Below are positions 33,699-43,493 of a stretch of 46,465 nt of DNA, in pieces. The notes beneath the pieces are model-generated. The model did no database searches. It saw nothing but the letters and a program-made list of their open reading frames with translations, and had not been told where the DNA came from. The translations under genes and the position numbers were made by a program. The DNA is from Candidatus Kuenenia stuttgartensis. Its GTDB lineage: Bacteria; Planctomycetota; Planctomycetia; Planctomycetales; Planctomycetaceae. How positions within the stretch are numbered: position 1 is the stretch's first letter; the number at the start of each line of letters is the position of its first letter. The stretch lies in NCBI GenBank assembly GCA_945906725.1, contig CAMDRI010000022.1, positions 1 through 46,465 of the forward strand, written 5' to 3'.

Positions 33699-36320
33699 TT
33701 AATCCACTTTTCCATCGCCGCGTCGCATCTGGAACGGTTCACTGAGCACGATTTGCGTGATCAACGTCGAGAACCGGTAGCCGTCGGTCGCGTGAACGTC
33801 CAAAAGTCTATCGACCGCGCAGCGGTCATAGTATTCCAGTCCTCGGCCGAGGGAATAAGTCAGCAGCTTTTCGGCGAGGCAGCGGCTGAATTGTTTGCTG
33901 CGGCCTTTCAAGATCGCGATCAGTTCTGTCGAGCCGTTGAACTTCTCGCCGCTAGGCAGCACTCCGGATGCGTCAATGTCGTGCTGACCGTCACGATCGC
34001 GCCAATGGCCGATCGCATCGAAGTGCTCGAAGCCGAAGCCCAACTCGTCCATCTGGCGGTGGCATGAGTTGCAGATCGCATTCTCGCGGTGCAGCTTCAG
34101 TTGTTCACGGACCGACGCATCCGGCTTAGCCTTCTGTGTTTCTTCGAGGCTCGGCACATTCGGCGGTGGAGGTGGCGGAGTGGTCCCGAGAATGTTTTCC
34201 ATGATCCACTTACCGCGCTTCACGGGCGAGGTGCGGCCCGGGTTCGAGGTCACGGTCAGGATGCTGGCTTGCGTCAGCAAGCCGGCTCGGCCGCGAGCGG
34301 CGTCGAGCGACACTTTGCGGAACTCGTCGCCGTTCACGCCCGCGATTCCGTAATGCTTGGCAAGTCGCTCGTTGACGAACGTGAATGTTCCGTCGAGCAA
34401 TTCCAACGTGCTGAGGTCTTCGCGCAGGACGTGCTCAAAGAATTTCGTCGTCTCACGGAGCATGTCGTCGCGAAGCTCCGGCGAGTAGTCTGGGAACTTT
34501 TCCCGGTCAGGCGTGAGTTCGTCGAGGCTCCGCAGGTTGAGCCATTGCAGCGCGAAGTTCTCGACGAGTGCTTCCGAACGTTGGTCCTTCAGCATCCGCT
34601 GGACTTGTTGCTGAATCACGTCTGGTTTGCGGAGTTCATTCTTCTCGGCCAGTGTGAGCAGTTCGTCGTCAGGCATCGAACTCCACAAGAAGTATGACAG
34701 CCGCGTTGCCAACTCGAACTGTGTGATTTCGTGGCGAGCTTTCGGATCATTCGGGTTTGCATCCGCTTCGATGCGGAACAAGAAACTTGGCGAGCAGAGT
34801 ATGCCTTGCAGCGCGAACTGCATCCCGCGTTCAAAGGTCTCGCCCTGCGAGACCGCCGACTCGACGAGCGGCACGAAGCGATTAATCTCTTCGTCTGTGA
34901 CCGGCCGACGAAACGCTCGTCGCATCAGCGGTCGCAGGTTCTCGCGCACGGCGTCAGCCAGCGGGCGTGTGGCGGTCGGGGTCGCGACGAGCAGCTTGCG
35001 ATGCGATTCCGGCAGGTCGTCCTCGCGCACGTCGAGTGGGCCGGCGACTTCTAGCCAGCTGATGTAGAGGTTGCGGTCTTTGCCGCCGCGCGTGGCTTTT
35101 GGGTCGTAGAAATCGTTCGGAAACGCGGCGGTGAACTTGTGATTGCCGGCAGCCATTTGGAGTTTAAATTCGTACTCGTCAGGCTCACGCTGACCTTTCA
35201 CCTCGAAGGAGTGAACCGGCTTGTCGTCGATCGAGAACACCATTTTCGCGAGTTCGTTTCCTGCCTGATCAGCCGCCGCTCGGCCTCGCAGAAGGTACTC
35301 GCCGTCTCGCGGGAATTTGTGCTCGGCGATGACATGGCCGACCGAATTGATTCCAAAAAACTCCCCTTGATCCTCAGCCGCTCCGCCCGGCTTGAGTTGC
35401 TTTCCGGCAAAGCGAAGCTTGCGCGACTTGGCGGGGTCGGCGGTGCTGATGACTTTCTCGCTGATCTTCTCGGCGGCATCGAGGTACTTCTCCATGAGCA
35501 GCGGCGAGACCGACAGCACGTCGCCGATGTTGTCGAAGCCGTAGCCGACATCATCCGATGGAAAATCCTTCGCCGGCTCGAAGTCTACACCCAGCAGATC
35601 GCGTACGGTGTTGTTGTACTCGGTGCGGTTCAGTCGCCGGACGGTGACTCGGCCGGGATCGCGTTCGAGCTTACAGTCGATATTGAACAGCTTGTCCTCC
35701 AGCCACGACGCAACCGCCAAGTAATCGTCGTGCGTCGGCCGCTCGCGGCCCTCTTCGACCGGAGGCATCGCTTCAATCTGCAACATCGGGAGCACCTTCT
35801 CCCAAACCTTGCGGGACTTCTGTACCGAAATCTCGCTGTCGAAGTTGTGCAGCGCGATGCCCCCTTCGGGATCATTCTCCCCGTGACATTCGAGGCAATG
35901 CTTCTTGAGGAAAGGGGCGACCTGCGTTTGAAACGTGTCTGGCTTTGCGGCTTCGACTCGCTGAGGTTCGACAGCACCCGTGCCCCACATCACGACGCCC
36001 ACGAGCAGGACCGCTCCGACACCGCAAGCGCTCCAGAGCGGCCACAATCGTTGAGCGACCGACCACGAGTGACGTTTCGCCTTTTGAGCTCGCGTCGGGA
36101 AAGCCGATTGCGACTTGACGGCCGGCCGCTTCAACACGGCCGCGTAGTTTCGTTCGACAGCTCGTTCAAAAGCAGTCGCGGCCGGTACCGTGTAGGCCGC
36201 TTGGCATTCTTCGGCGGGGCAACGTCCCTGCTTGCCGGAGTGCCGCGCATCGACCTTGAACGTAGCACCGCATTTGGCACAGGTGATCGGGATCAGTTGT
36301 TTGGTGGGCTTGCCGGACAT
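33699..36320 (-). CDS. DUF1587/DUF1592/DUF1588/DUF1585 haem protein with zinc-ribbon N-terminus
   Basis: 873 residues from ATG at 36320 (a GTG three codons upstream is the alternative). The start is a cytoplasmic zinc ribbon (CAKCGATFKV ... CPAEEC), then a basic linker and one transmembrane helix at about 95-114. Outside follows a planctomycete cytochrome c domain with KKHCLECHG (haem Cys142, Cys145, His146). DUF1587 begins VRRLNRTEYNNTVRDLLGVD; a ligand-binding-like beta domain lies around 330-420; DUF1592 has TRLSYFLWSSMPDDELL; DUF1588 has RAGLLTQASILTVTSNPGRTSPVKRG and CNSCHRQMDELGFGFEHFD; DUF1585 closes the chain. The zinc ribbon in front is less common for this family. It pairs with the DUF1552 gene. 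Confidence 0.92.
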   Translation of the reverse strand: MSGKPTKQLIPITCAKCGATFKVDARHSGKQGRCPAEECQAAYTVPAATAFERAVERNYAAVLKRPAVKSQSAFPTRAQKAKRHSWSVAQRLWPLWSACGVGAVLLVGVVMWGTGAVEPQRVEAAKPDTFQTQVAPFLKKHCLECHGENDPEGGIALHNFDSEISVQKSRKVWEKVLPMLQIEAMPPVEEGRERPTHDDYLAVASWLEDKLFNIDCKLERDPGRVTVRRLNRTEYNNTVRDLLGVDFEPAKDFPSDDVGYGFDNIGDVLSVSPLLMEKYLDAAEKISEKVISTADPAKSRKLRFAGKQLKPGGAAEDQGEFFGINSVGHVIAEHKFPRDGEYLLRGRAAADQAGNELAKMVFSIDDKPVHSFEVKGQREPDEYEFKLQMAAGNHKFTAAFPNDFYDPKATRGGKDRNLYISWLEVAGPLDVREDDLPESHRKLLVATPTATRPLADAVRENLRPLMRRAFRRPVTDEEINRFVPLVESAVSQGETFERGMQFALQGILCSPSFLFRIEADANPNDPKARHEITQFELATRLSYFLWSSMPDDELLTLAEKNELRKPDVIQQQVQRMLKDQRSEALVENFALQWLNLRSLDELTPDREKFPDYSPELRDDMLRETTKFFEHVLREDLSTLELLDGTFTFVNERLAKHYGIAGVNGDEFRKVSLDAARGRAGLLTQASILTVTSNPGRTSPVKRGKWIMENILGTTPPPPPPNVPSLEETQKAKPDASVREQLKLHRENAICNSCHRQMDELGFGFEHFDAIGHWRDRDGQHDIDASGVLPSGEKFNGSTELIAILKGRSKQFSRCLAEKLLTYSLGRGLEYYDRCAVDRLLDVHATDGYRFSTLITQIVLSEPFQMRRGDGKVD

Positions 36321-36458
36321 CAGGCTCACGCGCGGGCGGGAAGACGGGGAGACGAGAGTAGTTTACCCGGTGATTTCCGGCGAGGACAGCATCTTGTGGT
36401 GAACTCGAGACCCGGCCTGACGGCGTTGCCGGACAACCATTAAACTCCGCCGCCCATC

Positions 36459-36484
36459 GTGGGGTAGGCGGTTCGCCTGCCCAC
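36459..36484. repeat. Solo palindromic repeat upstream of the flippase gene
   Basis: GTGGGGTAGGCG-GTT-CGCCTGCCCAC forms a hairpin with one bulge. It lies 62 bp upstream of the flippase ATG in a 225-bp divergent region and may be a dispersed repeat or a leader hairpin. Confidence 0.55.
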
Positions 36485-36545
36485 TTTCTCGCCACTATCC
36501 CGATCCTGCCGAAGCACAGGCGAGCCGACTGTGCCGCGAGAATTC

Positions 36546-38072
36546 ATGCCTCAAACCGCCACTTCACTTCGCTCTGTCTCCGTCCTGACGTTGCTGACGC
36601 TGGGGCAGATGGGGCTGCAATTCGGTCTGCAATTGCTGCTGGCCAAGTGGTTCGGAACCGAGTCCGACATGGACGCCTTCGTCGCTGCCTCGACGTTGCC
36701 GCTAGTCGTCAGTGGATTGCTGGCCGGCTCCTTGGCTTCCGCATTTGTGCCGATCTACGTCGAGACACGCGAGCGTGCCGGCGAGATGGCCGCGTGGTCG
36801 ATGGCGGTGCAGCTTGTGTGTTGGCTGTCGCTGTTCACTCTCTTGCTGTGGCAGGTTGCGAAACTTTTTGCTGAGCCGTGGATGCGAACTCTGCATCCCG
36901 GCTTCGACGACGAACAGATCTGGCGCACGGCTGAATTGTTTCAAACTCTGTCGAGCCTCATGGTCTGGAACAGTCTGAGCGGGTTGGCTCGCGTGTGGAA
37001 TCACTGTCACGGACGATTTGCCGTGACTGGATTCGCGGCGCTGTTCGGCAACGCAGTTACAGTCGCGCTGGCTTGGCGTGGCGGACCGAACGGCGGTATG
37101 GACAAGGTTGCGCAAGCGGTCAGCATCGGAGCGGTAGTCACTTTCTCTCTGCAGATGCCTTGGGTGCAAATCTTCTCACGCGGCTGGCCGGTGACGAAAG
37201 AGTCGCAGTCGGCCGTGAAACGCTGCTTGCTGTTGATGTTGCCGCTGGCCATTGGTCTGACATGCAATCAACTCGATCCACTTCTGGATCGGTATCTCAC
37301 GTCGCCGTCGCCGGGGAGCGTCTCGCAACTCGGTTACGCTTCGCGTCTGGCGGCGGCAGTGCTGACGCTCAGCACGAGCGGTCTCGCGGTCGTCGCCTTC
37401 CCGGCCCTCGCGCGTCACGCGGCTGAACGTGACGATGACAAGCTGCGAGCCGAGATCGCCGCCGCATTGCGATTTCTGACACTGCTGCTGGTACCGGTGG
37501 TCGTCACTCTGGTGTGGTTCGCCAGTCCGCTGATTCGAGACTTGTTGCAGCGTGGCCGGTTTTCGGCGGAGGACACGCGCGCGGTGTCGTCCACGTTGGT
37601 GATGCTGTGTGGCTTGATTGTCGGCGGCAGCTTGGGTGAGATCGCCGCGAAAGTGTTTTATGCGTGGCAGAATACTCGGACGCCGGTAATCGTTGGGTTG
37701 ATTGGTTTCAGCATCGGCGCGGCGTTGAAGTTTCAATGGGTTCAGCCGCACGGCGTCCTGGGCTTGGCGGCGGCAACGTCGGCGTATTACCTGCTCAATG
37801 TGGTTGTCATGCTGGGTTTGATTGCCATGCGGCTGGGGTTGGACATCTTTCGCGGAGTGCTCGGCACACTGATCCGAGCGGCGATTGGCTCGGCCGCGGC
37901 GGCGTATGTCGGTTCGCTGTTGTTGCGGACCTCGCTGCCATTTTCCTCGCTGTGGGGAGCGGCGGCTGGCGGTGCCACGCTGTTGATTGTGCTCGTGCTG
38001 CTGCGTGACGACGTCGCTTGGCGAGCGGTGCGGATGGTGCTTCCCGCTCGGACGCACGAGCCGCGATCGTGA
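36546..38072 (+). CDS. murJ: MurJ/MviN-family lipid flippase
   Basis: 508 residues from ATG (a GTG five codons upstream is the alternative). About 14 hydrophobic helices fit the MOP/MVF superfamily. MurJ-like features are the N-terminal LTLGQMGLQFGLQLLLAKWF with FGTESDMDAFVAA, the LSASAFVPIYVE-type segment (SLASAFVPIYVETRE), and RFSAEDTRAVSSTL with KVFYAWQNTRTPV in the second half. MurJ flips lipid II across the inner membrane for peptidoglycan synthesis. Sequence is somewhat diverged, so a flippase for another polyprenyl-linked glycan cannot be excluded. It ends 20 bp before a bidirectional hairpin. Confidence 0.8.
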   Translation: MPQTATSLRSVSVLTLLTLGQMGLQFGLQLLLAKWFGTESDMDAFVAASTLPLVVSGLLAGSLASAFVPIYVETRERAGEMAAWSMAVQLVCWLSLFTLLLWQVAKLFAEPWMRTLHPGFDDEQIWRTAELFQTLSSLMVWNSLSGLARVWNHCHGRFAVTGFAALFGNAVTVALAWRGGPNGGMDKVAQAVSIGAVVTFSLQMPWVQIFSRGWPVTKESQSAVKRCLLLMLPLAIGLTCNQLDPLLDRYLTSPSPGSVSQLGYASRLAAAVLTLSTSGLAVVAFPALARHAAERDDDKLRAEIAAALRFLTLLLVPVVVTLVWFASPLIRDLLQRGRFSAEDTRAVSSTLVMLCGLIVGGSLGEIAAKVFYAWQNTRTPVIVGLIGFSIGAALKFQWVQPHGVLGLAAATSAYYLLNVVVMLGLIAMRLGLDIFRGVLGTLIRAAIGSAAAAYVGSLLLRTSLPFSSLWGAAAGGATLLIVLVLLRDDVAWRAVRMVLPARTHEPRS

Positions 38073-38092
38073 GCAACTCGTCCTCCAAACAA

Positions 38093-38128
38093 CAACAGCC
38101 CGGATGCTCGAAAGCCGCCGGGCTGTTG
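38093..38128. terminator. Bidirectional stem-loop between flippase and glnB
   Basis: An 11-bp perfect stem (CAACAGCCCGG and its complement) with a 14-nt loop lies 20 bp after the flippase stop and 21 bp after the glnB stop on the other strand. The position and GC-rich stem support a shared terminator, though T-tracts are weak. Confidence 0.65.
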
Positions 38129-38149
38129 CCTTGAATTGACTCTCGAACT

Positions 38150-38569
<420 letters not shown>

Positions 38570-40090
38570 TTAGTTCTTTTCCAGCACAAAGCCATGATAG
38601 GCATTGTTGCCGTGTTCGCCGATGTCCAAGCCTTCTATTTCCTCTTCGGGACTCACGCGGATACCGATGGTCGCCTTCAAGAGCACCCAGCAGATACCGC
38701 TGACGACGATGACGTAACCGGCCACCGCTACGATGCCCGTGAGCTGCGAGATCAACTGCTCCGTGCCGCCACCCGCCAACAGACCGGGTTTACAGACGGC
38801 ATCCAAAGCGTGAGCCTTGATGGTCGCCGGATCGGCGAACAAGCCGACGCACAGTGTTCCGAAGACACCATTCACCAGATGCACTGATGTCGCACCGACC
38901 GGATCGTCAATGCCTGCCTTGTCGAACGTGATGACTGCCAGGACCACGAGCACGCCGGCGATCGCGCCGATGATCGCGGATTGTGGAACCGTCACGACCG
39001 AACACGGAGCGGTGATGGCCACCAAACCGGCCAAGCAGCCGTTCAGAGTCATACCCAAGTCCGGCTTGCCGAGCTTCAACCAGCAAGTGGCGGTCGCGGC
39101 GAGCGTCGCCACGGCGGCGGCGATGTTCGTCGTGTTGCAGACGTCGGCGATGAAGCCGGGATTCGCATCCATCGTGCTGCCCGGATTGAATCCGAACCAA
39201 CCGAGCCACAGGATCAAGCAGCCAATGGTCGCGGCCGTCAAGTTGTGGCCGGGAATCGCGTTGACCTTCTTATCAGGCCCATATTTCCCGATACGCGGGC
39301 CGAGAATCAGCACGCCCATCAACGCTGCCCAGCCACCAATCGAATGCACCTGCGTCGAACCGGCGAAGTCGTAGAACAGCTTGCCGGCCAACCAGCCGCC
39401 GCCCCAAATCCAGTGACCAACGACCGGGTAAATCACGACCGCCATCAGCGCACTGAAGACGATGAACGAGAGATACTTGATGCGCTCAGCCACCGCACCC
39501 GAAACAATCGTCGCTGCCGTTCCGGCGAACACCAGTTGGAAGAAAAATTTCGCCCACAGCGGCACCGTCGCCCAACCGATCGCGCCGTAAACGCCTTGGT
39601 ACTTATTAGCTGCCGGGTCCGCGCTCCACAGCGCGGGGCTGTTGTCCGCGCCGCCGACCATGCAGATGCCACTGGTTCCCACCACGGGGTTGCCGTCACC
39701 GAACATCAAACCCCAGCCCAACAGCCAGAAGAAGACCGACGTCACCGCGAACACGACGAAGTTCTTCGACAGGATGTTGGCGCAGTTTTTGGCTCGGCAC
39801 ATGCCCGATTCGACGCAGGCGAAGCCGAGATTCATGAAGAACACCAGCATGGCCGTGACGAGCACCCAGAGGGTGTCCAGTGTGACATTGATCTCGTCCA
39901 ACTTGGCCGCGACGTCGAGCGCCGGAGTCGCCACCGGTGCAGCGGCAGTTGCAACCGCCGGATCGGCTGGAGCCGCCGCAACCGGGGCTTCCGCCGGCTT
40001 GGCGTCCTTTTCGTCTTGGGCCGGGCTCACGCCGGCCATCACGGAAAACAACAATCCGATCGACAGAAATGTCAACCACCGTTTCATCAT
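38570..40090 (-). CDS. amt: Ammonium transporter
   Basis: 506 residues. A signal peptide (MMKRWLTFLSIGLLFSVMAG) and an Ala/Pro-rich linker to about 65 precede the 11-helix Amt domain. Family marks are FFMNLGFACVESGMCRAKNC, GAVAERIKYLSF, the pore histidine in VHSIGGWAALMG, LGWFGFNPGS, and the second pore histidine in TSVHLVNG. It carries ammonium across the cytoplasmic membrane and is regulated by the P-II protein encoded downstream. I place the start at 40090, where GGAG lies 9 bp upstream; an ATG five codons further up has no such site. Confidence 0.94.
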   Translation of the reverse strand: MMKRWLTFLSIGLLFSVMAGVSPAQDEKDAKPAEAPVAAAPADPAVATAAAPVATPALDVAAKLDEINVTLDTLWVLVTAMLVFFMNLGFACVESGMCRAKNCANILSKNFVVFAVTSVFFWLLGWGLMFGDGNPVVGTSGICMVGGADNSPALWSADPAANKYQGVYGAIGWATVPLWAKFFFQLVFAGTAATIVSGAVAERIKYLSFIVFSALMAVVIYPVVGHWIWGGGWLAGKLFYDFAGSTQVHSIGGWAALMGVLILGPRIGKYGPDKKVNAIPGHNLTAATIGCLILWLGWFGFNPGSTMDANPGFIADVCNTTNIAAAVATLAATATCWLKLGKPDLGMTLNGCLAGLVAITAPCSVVTVPQSAIIGAIAGVLVVLAVITFDKAGIDDPVGATSVHLVNGVFGTLCVGLFADPATIKAHALDAVCKPGLLAGGGTEQLISQLTGIVAVAGYVIVVSGICWVLLKATIGIRVSPEEEIEGLDIGEHGNNAYHGFVLEKN

Positions 40091-40383
40091 TTTGGTCCGC
40101 TCCATTCGTCAACGAGGCATAACGGAAACTCACGAACCAGCGACGCGCGGTTCGACTCCTCACCGCCCAAAAAAGGCGGTTTGGCTGAGCAAGAACTCTT
40201 CACAGCACTCTTCACCATTCAGGCTTGAGCGTGGAGATCCGCGACCTGCGCCGCCGAACAAAACCTCGGCCTGCAATCCTTTGACCGAGAGCCTCACCAA
40301 CCGCCGACAATCCTTTGAATCGGGCTGGCCACCTCGAACTAACAGCCGCCGCGCAACAGCGCAGCAAGCCATTAGCCCCGTTT

Positions 40384-40399
40384 TGCAAGCATCGTGCCG
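40384..40399 (-). promoter_or_regulatory. Sigma-54 (RpoN) -24/-12 promoter for amt-glnB
   Basis: Read on the minus strand the site is CGGCACG-ATGC-TTGCA, differing from the sigma-54 consensus TGGCACG-N4-TTGCA at one base, with the invariant GG and GC dinucleotides at correct spacing. It points towards amt, with the start codon about 290 bp downstream. Nitrogen-controlled amt-glnK operons are classic sigma-54/NtrC targets. The long leader is the main reason for caution. Confidence 0.65.
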
Positions 40400-40510
40400 A
40401 AGACTCCGGCGCGGCGGACCGTCAATGCCCTGTTGCTTGCTGATTGATGTTTTTCAACGCGATTTCTTCAATTTCTCAGATTCAGAAATCTTTGGAGAAA
40501 CCCGGATCGC

Positions 40511-40526
40511 TTGGCTTTGATGCCAA
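40511..40526. promoter_or_regulatory. Possible activator site upstream of the sigma-54 promoter
   Basis: TTGGC-N6-GCCAA is a perfect interrupted palindrome about 115-140 bp upstream of the sigma-54-like promoter, a typical enhancer distance. It does not match the NtrC consensus closely, so the bound protein is unknown. Confidence 0.3.
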
Positions 40527-40689
40527 TCGCCTCATCGTCTGATGACTAGTTCAAAGGCAGGCTTGAGCATTCCGACCGCTTGCCGACTTGGCCGCGTGAA
40601 GTCATGCTGCCCCTGGTTGCGACAAGACTTTGGCGGCCTAGGTCGCGCCGGGGGTTGGCCGCCGGACAACACGCGGAGGAGCTTTTGCC

Positions 40690-41652
40690 ATGTCCAGCCA
40701 TCCCACGTTTGGTGTCCATTACAGCCGTAGAGACGTCTTGCACACAGCCTTGGTGGCAGGAGCCGCCGCGGCCTTGCATCCCATGACTCATCCCGCCATC
40801 AGTGCTGAGAAAGCGAAAACCGTCGTGACCAAAGGAAATATCAAACAGTCGATCGTCTTCTGGTGCTTCAACGTCGGCGGCGAGAAATGGGACATTGAGA
40901 AGCAATGCCAAGTCGCCAAGCAACTGGGTTGTGTGTCGATTGAGCTGGGAGACCACAAAGATTTCACCGTCATCAAAAAGCACGGCCTGACCTGCGCGAT
41001 CGCCGGCAATCGGATGCCCGGCGCTCCGTTCACGCGCGGCCTGAACAACCCGGACTATCACGCTGAAGTCATCGCCCGCACGAAAGAAGCCATCGACGGT
41101 TGCGCCGAATACGGCTACGGAAACGTGATCGCCTTCACCGGCTACAAGTGGAAGAACGCCGAAGACCCCAAGAGCGATGAAATCTCGCTGGAGCAGGGAG
41201 CCGACAACTGCGTCAAGGCGCTCAAGGAGCTCTGTGCCTACGCCGACAAAAAAAACGTCAATATCTGCGTCGAGCACCTCAACACACGCGACGATTCGCA
41301 CCCGATGAAAGGCCATCCTGGCTACCAAGGGGACGACATCGACTACGTCGCCAACATCGCTCGCCGAGTCGGTTCGCCACGTGCGAAAATCCTGTTTGAC
41401 ATCTACCACGTTCAAATCATGAACGGCGACGTGATCCGCCGCATCGAGCAATGTAAAGACGTTATCGGCCACATTCACACGGCGGGCAATCCCGGCCGAG
41501 CGGAGCTCGATGACAAGCAAGAGATCAATTACCCGCCGATCATGCGCAAGCTGCTGGAGATCGGCTACAAGGGCTACGTCGGCCAGGAATTCATCCCGAC
41601 CCGCGACCCGCTCGTCGGCCTGACCGAGGCCGTCAAACTTTGCGACGTGTGA
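40690..41652 (+). CDS. Tat-exported hydroxypyruvate isomerase/sugar isomerase-like TIM-barrel protein
   Basis: 320 residues. The N-terminus has a twin-arginine signal (YSRRDVLHTALVAGAAAALHP). The rest is an AP-endonuclease-2-type xylose isomerase-like TIM barrel. Metal and catalytic candidates are Glu195 in NICVEHLNTR, Asp237 and His240 in FDIYHVQIMNGD, His261/His263 in IGHIHTAGNPGR, and Glu300 in GYVGQEF. The pattern is closest to hydroxypyruvate isomerase (Hyi) but the exported form points to another substrate. A GGAGGAG Shine-Dalgarno makes the start certain. The neighbours give no pathway. Confidence 0.88.
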   Translation: MSSHPTFGVHYSRRDVLHTALVAGAAAALHPMTHPAISAEKAKTVVTKGNIKQSIVFWCFNVGGEKWDIEKQCQVAKQLGCVSIELGDHKDFTVIKKHGLTCAIAGNRMPGAPFTRGLNNPDYHAEVIARTKEAIDGCAEYGYGNVIAFTGYKWKNAEDPKSDEISLEQGADNCVKALKELCAYADKKNVNICVEHLNTRDDSHPMKGHPGYQGDDIDYVANIARRVGSPRAKILFDIYHVQIMNGDVIRRIEQCKDVIGHIHTAGNPGRAELDDKQEINYPPIMRKLLEIGYKGYVGQEFIPTRDPLVGLTEAVKLCDV

Positions 41653-41675
41653 TCCAGCGATGACGGCTACTTCAG

Positions 41676-43448
41676 CTACTCCGCTGCGTCCAACAGCCGC
41701 TGCCAACGAGCCATCAGCACGCGGTGTCTGCCGGACGCTGGATCGTCTTCGTCGATGTCTTTCAGCGCGCGGATCGCCGGTTTGAGTTTCTTCAGCTTCA
41801 CCAAAGCCGTCGCCATAAGAGATTGATTGGCGGCGACCCAGCCGCCGCTCGAATGTTGATTGCCGTAAACGACGCATTGATCGACAGCCGCTTGCATTCG
41901 GTTCTGTTCGAACTGGCAAAGCGTGAGCCAGTAGCAAGCGTCATCGCCCGCCAACAGGTGCAGGCTACGAACGTGCGCATATTCCGGCTGCATCAAAATC
42001 AATCGCAACGAGCGTGTCTCCGTCGCACCGACAACTGAGACGTCATCGTTTGACTTCCCGTCAGGAGTCACCATTTGCAACTTTTTCGCGGTGGGAGGGT
42101 CCACATCGTACAATTGCGCCGCCAAATAGCCGGGGATGACGTCAGACCAGTGACCCATGACATGTTCCATTCTTCGTTTCATCATGGTCCGTTCCGGCTT
42201 GGCAAACTCCAAATCGAAACTACGGCCATCCGGTTTCGCCAGAAACCGTTGCACGCGAATCGGAGCAGCCAGCGACTGCGTGAGTTTGAGAATTTCCTTT
42301 TGCTCTTTGGGAGTCATCCGCATCGCCGATTCACGCACGATTTCCGGGTACGGCCAAATTGCGACGTCGTCCTCCGACCAGGCGGCCGCTGGATGTTTGG
42401 CGACGCGCGACCACAAGCCTGGTTGATCCTCCGAATCCTCCAACGAGTCGGACACGATCAACGAATTCTCGCCGGTCAGTTCCTGTTGCAGCCGCTTCAT
42501 GCGAAGCGACAGTTGCTCCGAATGACAAATCAGCTCGACCTGCGGTGCCTCCAACATCGCCGCCGTCAAGGTGAACGTCTCACCGCTGTCCTGCGCGATT
42601 GCCGCCAAAAGTTTCGGATCTTGCTGCGCTTGCCGCAACGACATTGGCAAACGAGGCAAAGCGGATTTCGGATCGGCGGTATCGGCGGTCAACGGCAGTC
42701 CCAGCGTCGGGTCGAACAGCAAAATGTCTTTCTCGAACAACACACCGACCAAAAAGTTCTCATCGCTCGCAGCCTCACCAGCCGGGCGGCGTGGCGAGAG
42801 AATCACTGAGTCCACATTGCGTTGTCGCAGCAACTCCGCAAACGCCCAGGCCCGATCGGCGGCCGTGCCCCGGCCGAGGACCATCACGTCAAATGGTCCC
42901 GTCGGTGCTCGACGGCTGCGCGGTGTAATCAGCGCGACATTGCGAACGACATAATCAAACAGATTCACGACGACGTCGAGGTCTTTCTCCGCGTCGCCCG
43001 CAGCGAACTTCGTCGCCTTGCTGGCCCACAAACAATCTCGCAGGTACATCGCGTCGCGTTCGACGAATTGCTCCAGTGAGACCTGTTCAATCCATTCTTT
43101 TGGCAACGATTTTAAAAGGCTGTGCGGACGATGCGGCTCCCAACCTTCACCGCGCTTTTCCGCTTCGGCTTTCGCCCCTTTGGCCCACTCATTGAGCACT
43201 GCGATCGCCTGTTCGGGACCAGACGCGATGCCGAGTTTCTCCGGCCGCAGACCCTCCATCGCGTTTTGCAAGTTTCGGAGAATACGTGACTCCGCCAGTC
43301 GATCTGCTTGCTCGCGCTGCGACTTGTCGGGGTTGTTGGTCGTCGGCTGGGACGTGCAGCCAGACCAAATGAGGGCCAGGCTCAACAACGCACTCCGCGA
43401 ATCCCTTCGGAACAGACTGCGGGAACAAAGTCGAACGGCATCTCGCAT
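41676..43448 (-). CDS. Putative lipoprotein with transglutaminase-like segment
   Basis: 590 residues. The N-terminus looks like a lipoprotein signal (LLSLALIWSGC, Cys31), although the -3 residue is atypical. Residues about 130-230 (LRDCLWASKATKF ... VNLFDYVVRNVALI, then GTAADRAWAFAELLRQRNVD) resemble the transglutaminase-like fold found in exported planctomycete proteins, including a possible loss of the catalytic cysteine, since Ala or Arg occupies the expected place before AWAF. The C-terminal third has helical pairs reminiscent of TPR (DQCVVYGNQHSSGGWVAANQ, LVKLKKLKPAIRALKDI). No clear function. It starts 45 bp after kdsA and probably shares its transcript. Confidence 0.7.
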   Translation of the reverse strand: MRDAVRLCSRSLFRRDSRSALLSLALIWSGCTSQPTTNNPDKSQREQADRLAESRILRNLQNAMEGLRPEKLGIASGPEQAIAVLNEWAKGAKAEAEKRGEGWEPHRPHSLLKSLPKEWIEQVSLEQFVERDAMYLRDCLWASKATKFAAGDAEKDLDVVVNLFDYVVRNVALITPRSRRAPTGPFDVMVLGRGTAADRAWAFAELLRQRNVDSVILSPRRPAGEAASDENFLVGVLFEKDILLFDPTLGLPLTADTADPKSALPRLPMSLRQAQQDPKLLAAIAQDSGETFTLTAAMLEAPQVELICHSEQLSLRMKRLQQELTGENSLIVSDSLEDSEDQPGLWSRVAKHPAAAWSEDDVAIWPYPEIVRESAMRMTPKEQKEILKLTQSLAAPIRVQRFLAKPDGRSFDLEFAKPERTMMKRRMEHVMGHWSDVIPGYLAAQLYDVDPPTAKKLQMVTPDGKSNDDVSVVGATETRSLRLILMQPEYAHVRSLHLLAGDDACYWLTLCQFEQNRMQAAVDQCVVYGNQHSSGGWVAANQSLMATALVKLKKLKPAIRALKDIDEDDPASGRHRVLMARWQRLLDAAE

Positions 43449-43493
43449 GAAAACAACCTTCGGCCAGGGAACAGAAAGAAGAATCGCAGACGT

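Larger units (their letters stand above)
40106..40689. other. Long divergent intergenic region (amt / TIM-barrel gene)
   Basis: 584 bases. It contains a sigma-54-like promoter towards amt (40384-40399), two 11-bp direct repeats CAATCCTTTGA (40274-40284 and 40308-40318) in the amt leader, a TTGGC-N6-GCCAA palindrome (40511-40526), a short ACCGCC-GGCGGT hairpin near 40160-40180, and the strong Shine-Dalgarno GGAGGAG of the plus-strand gene. I see no gene in it. Confidence 0.6.
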
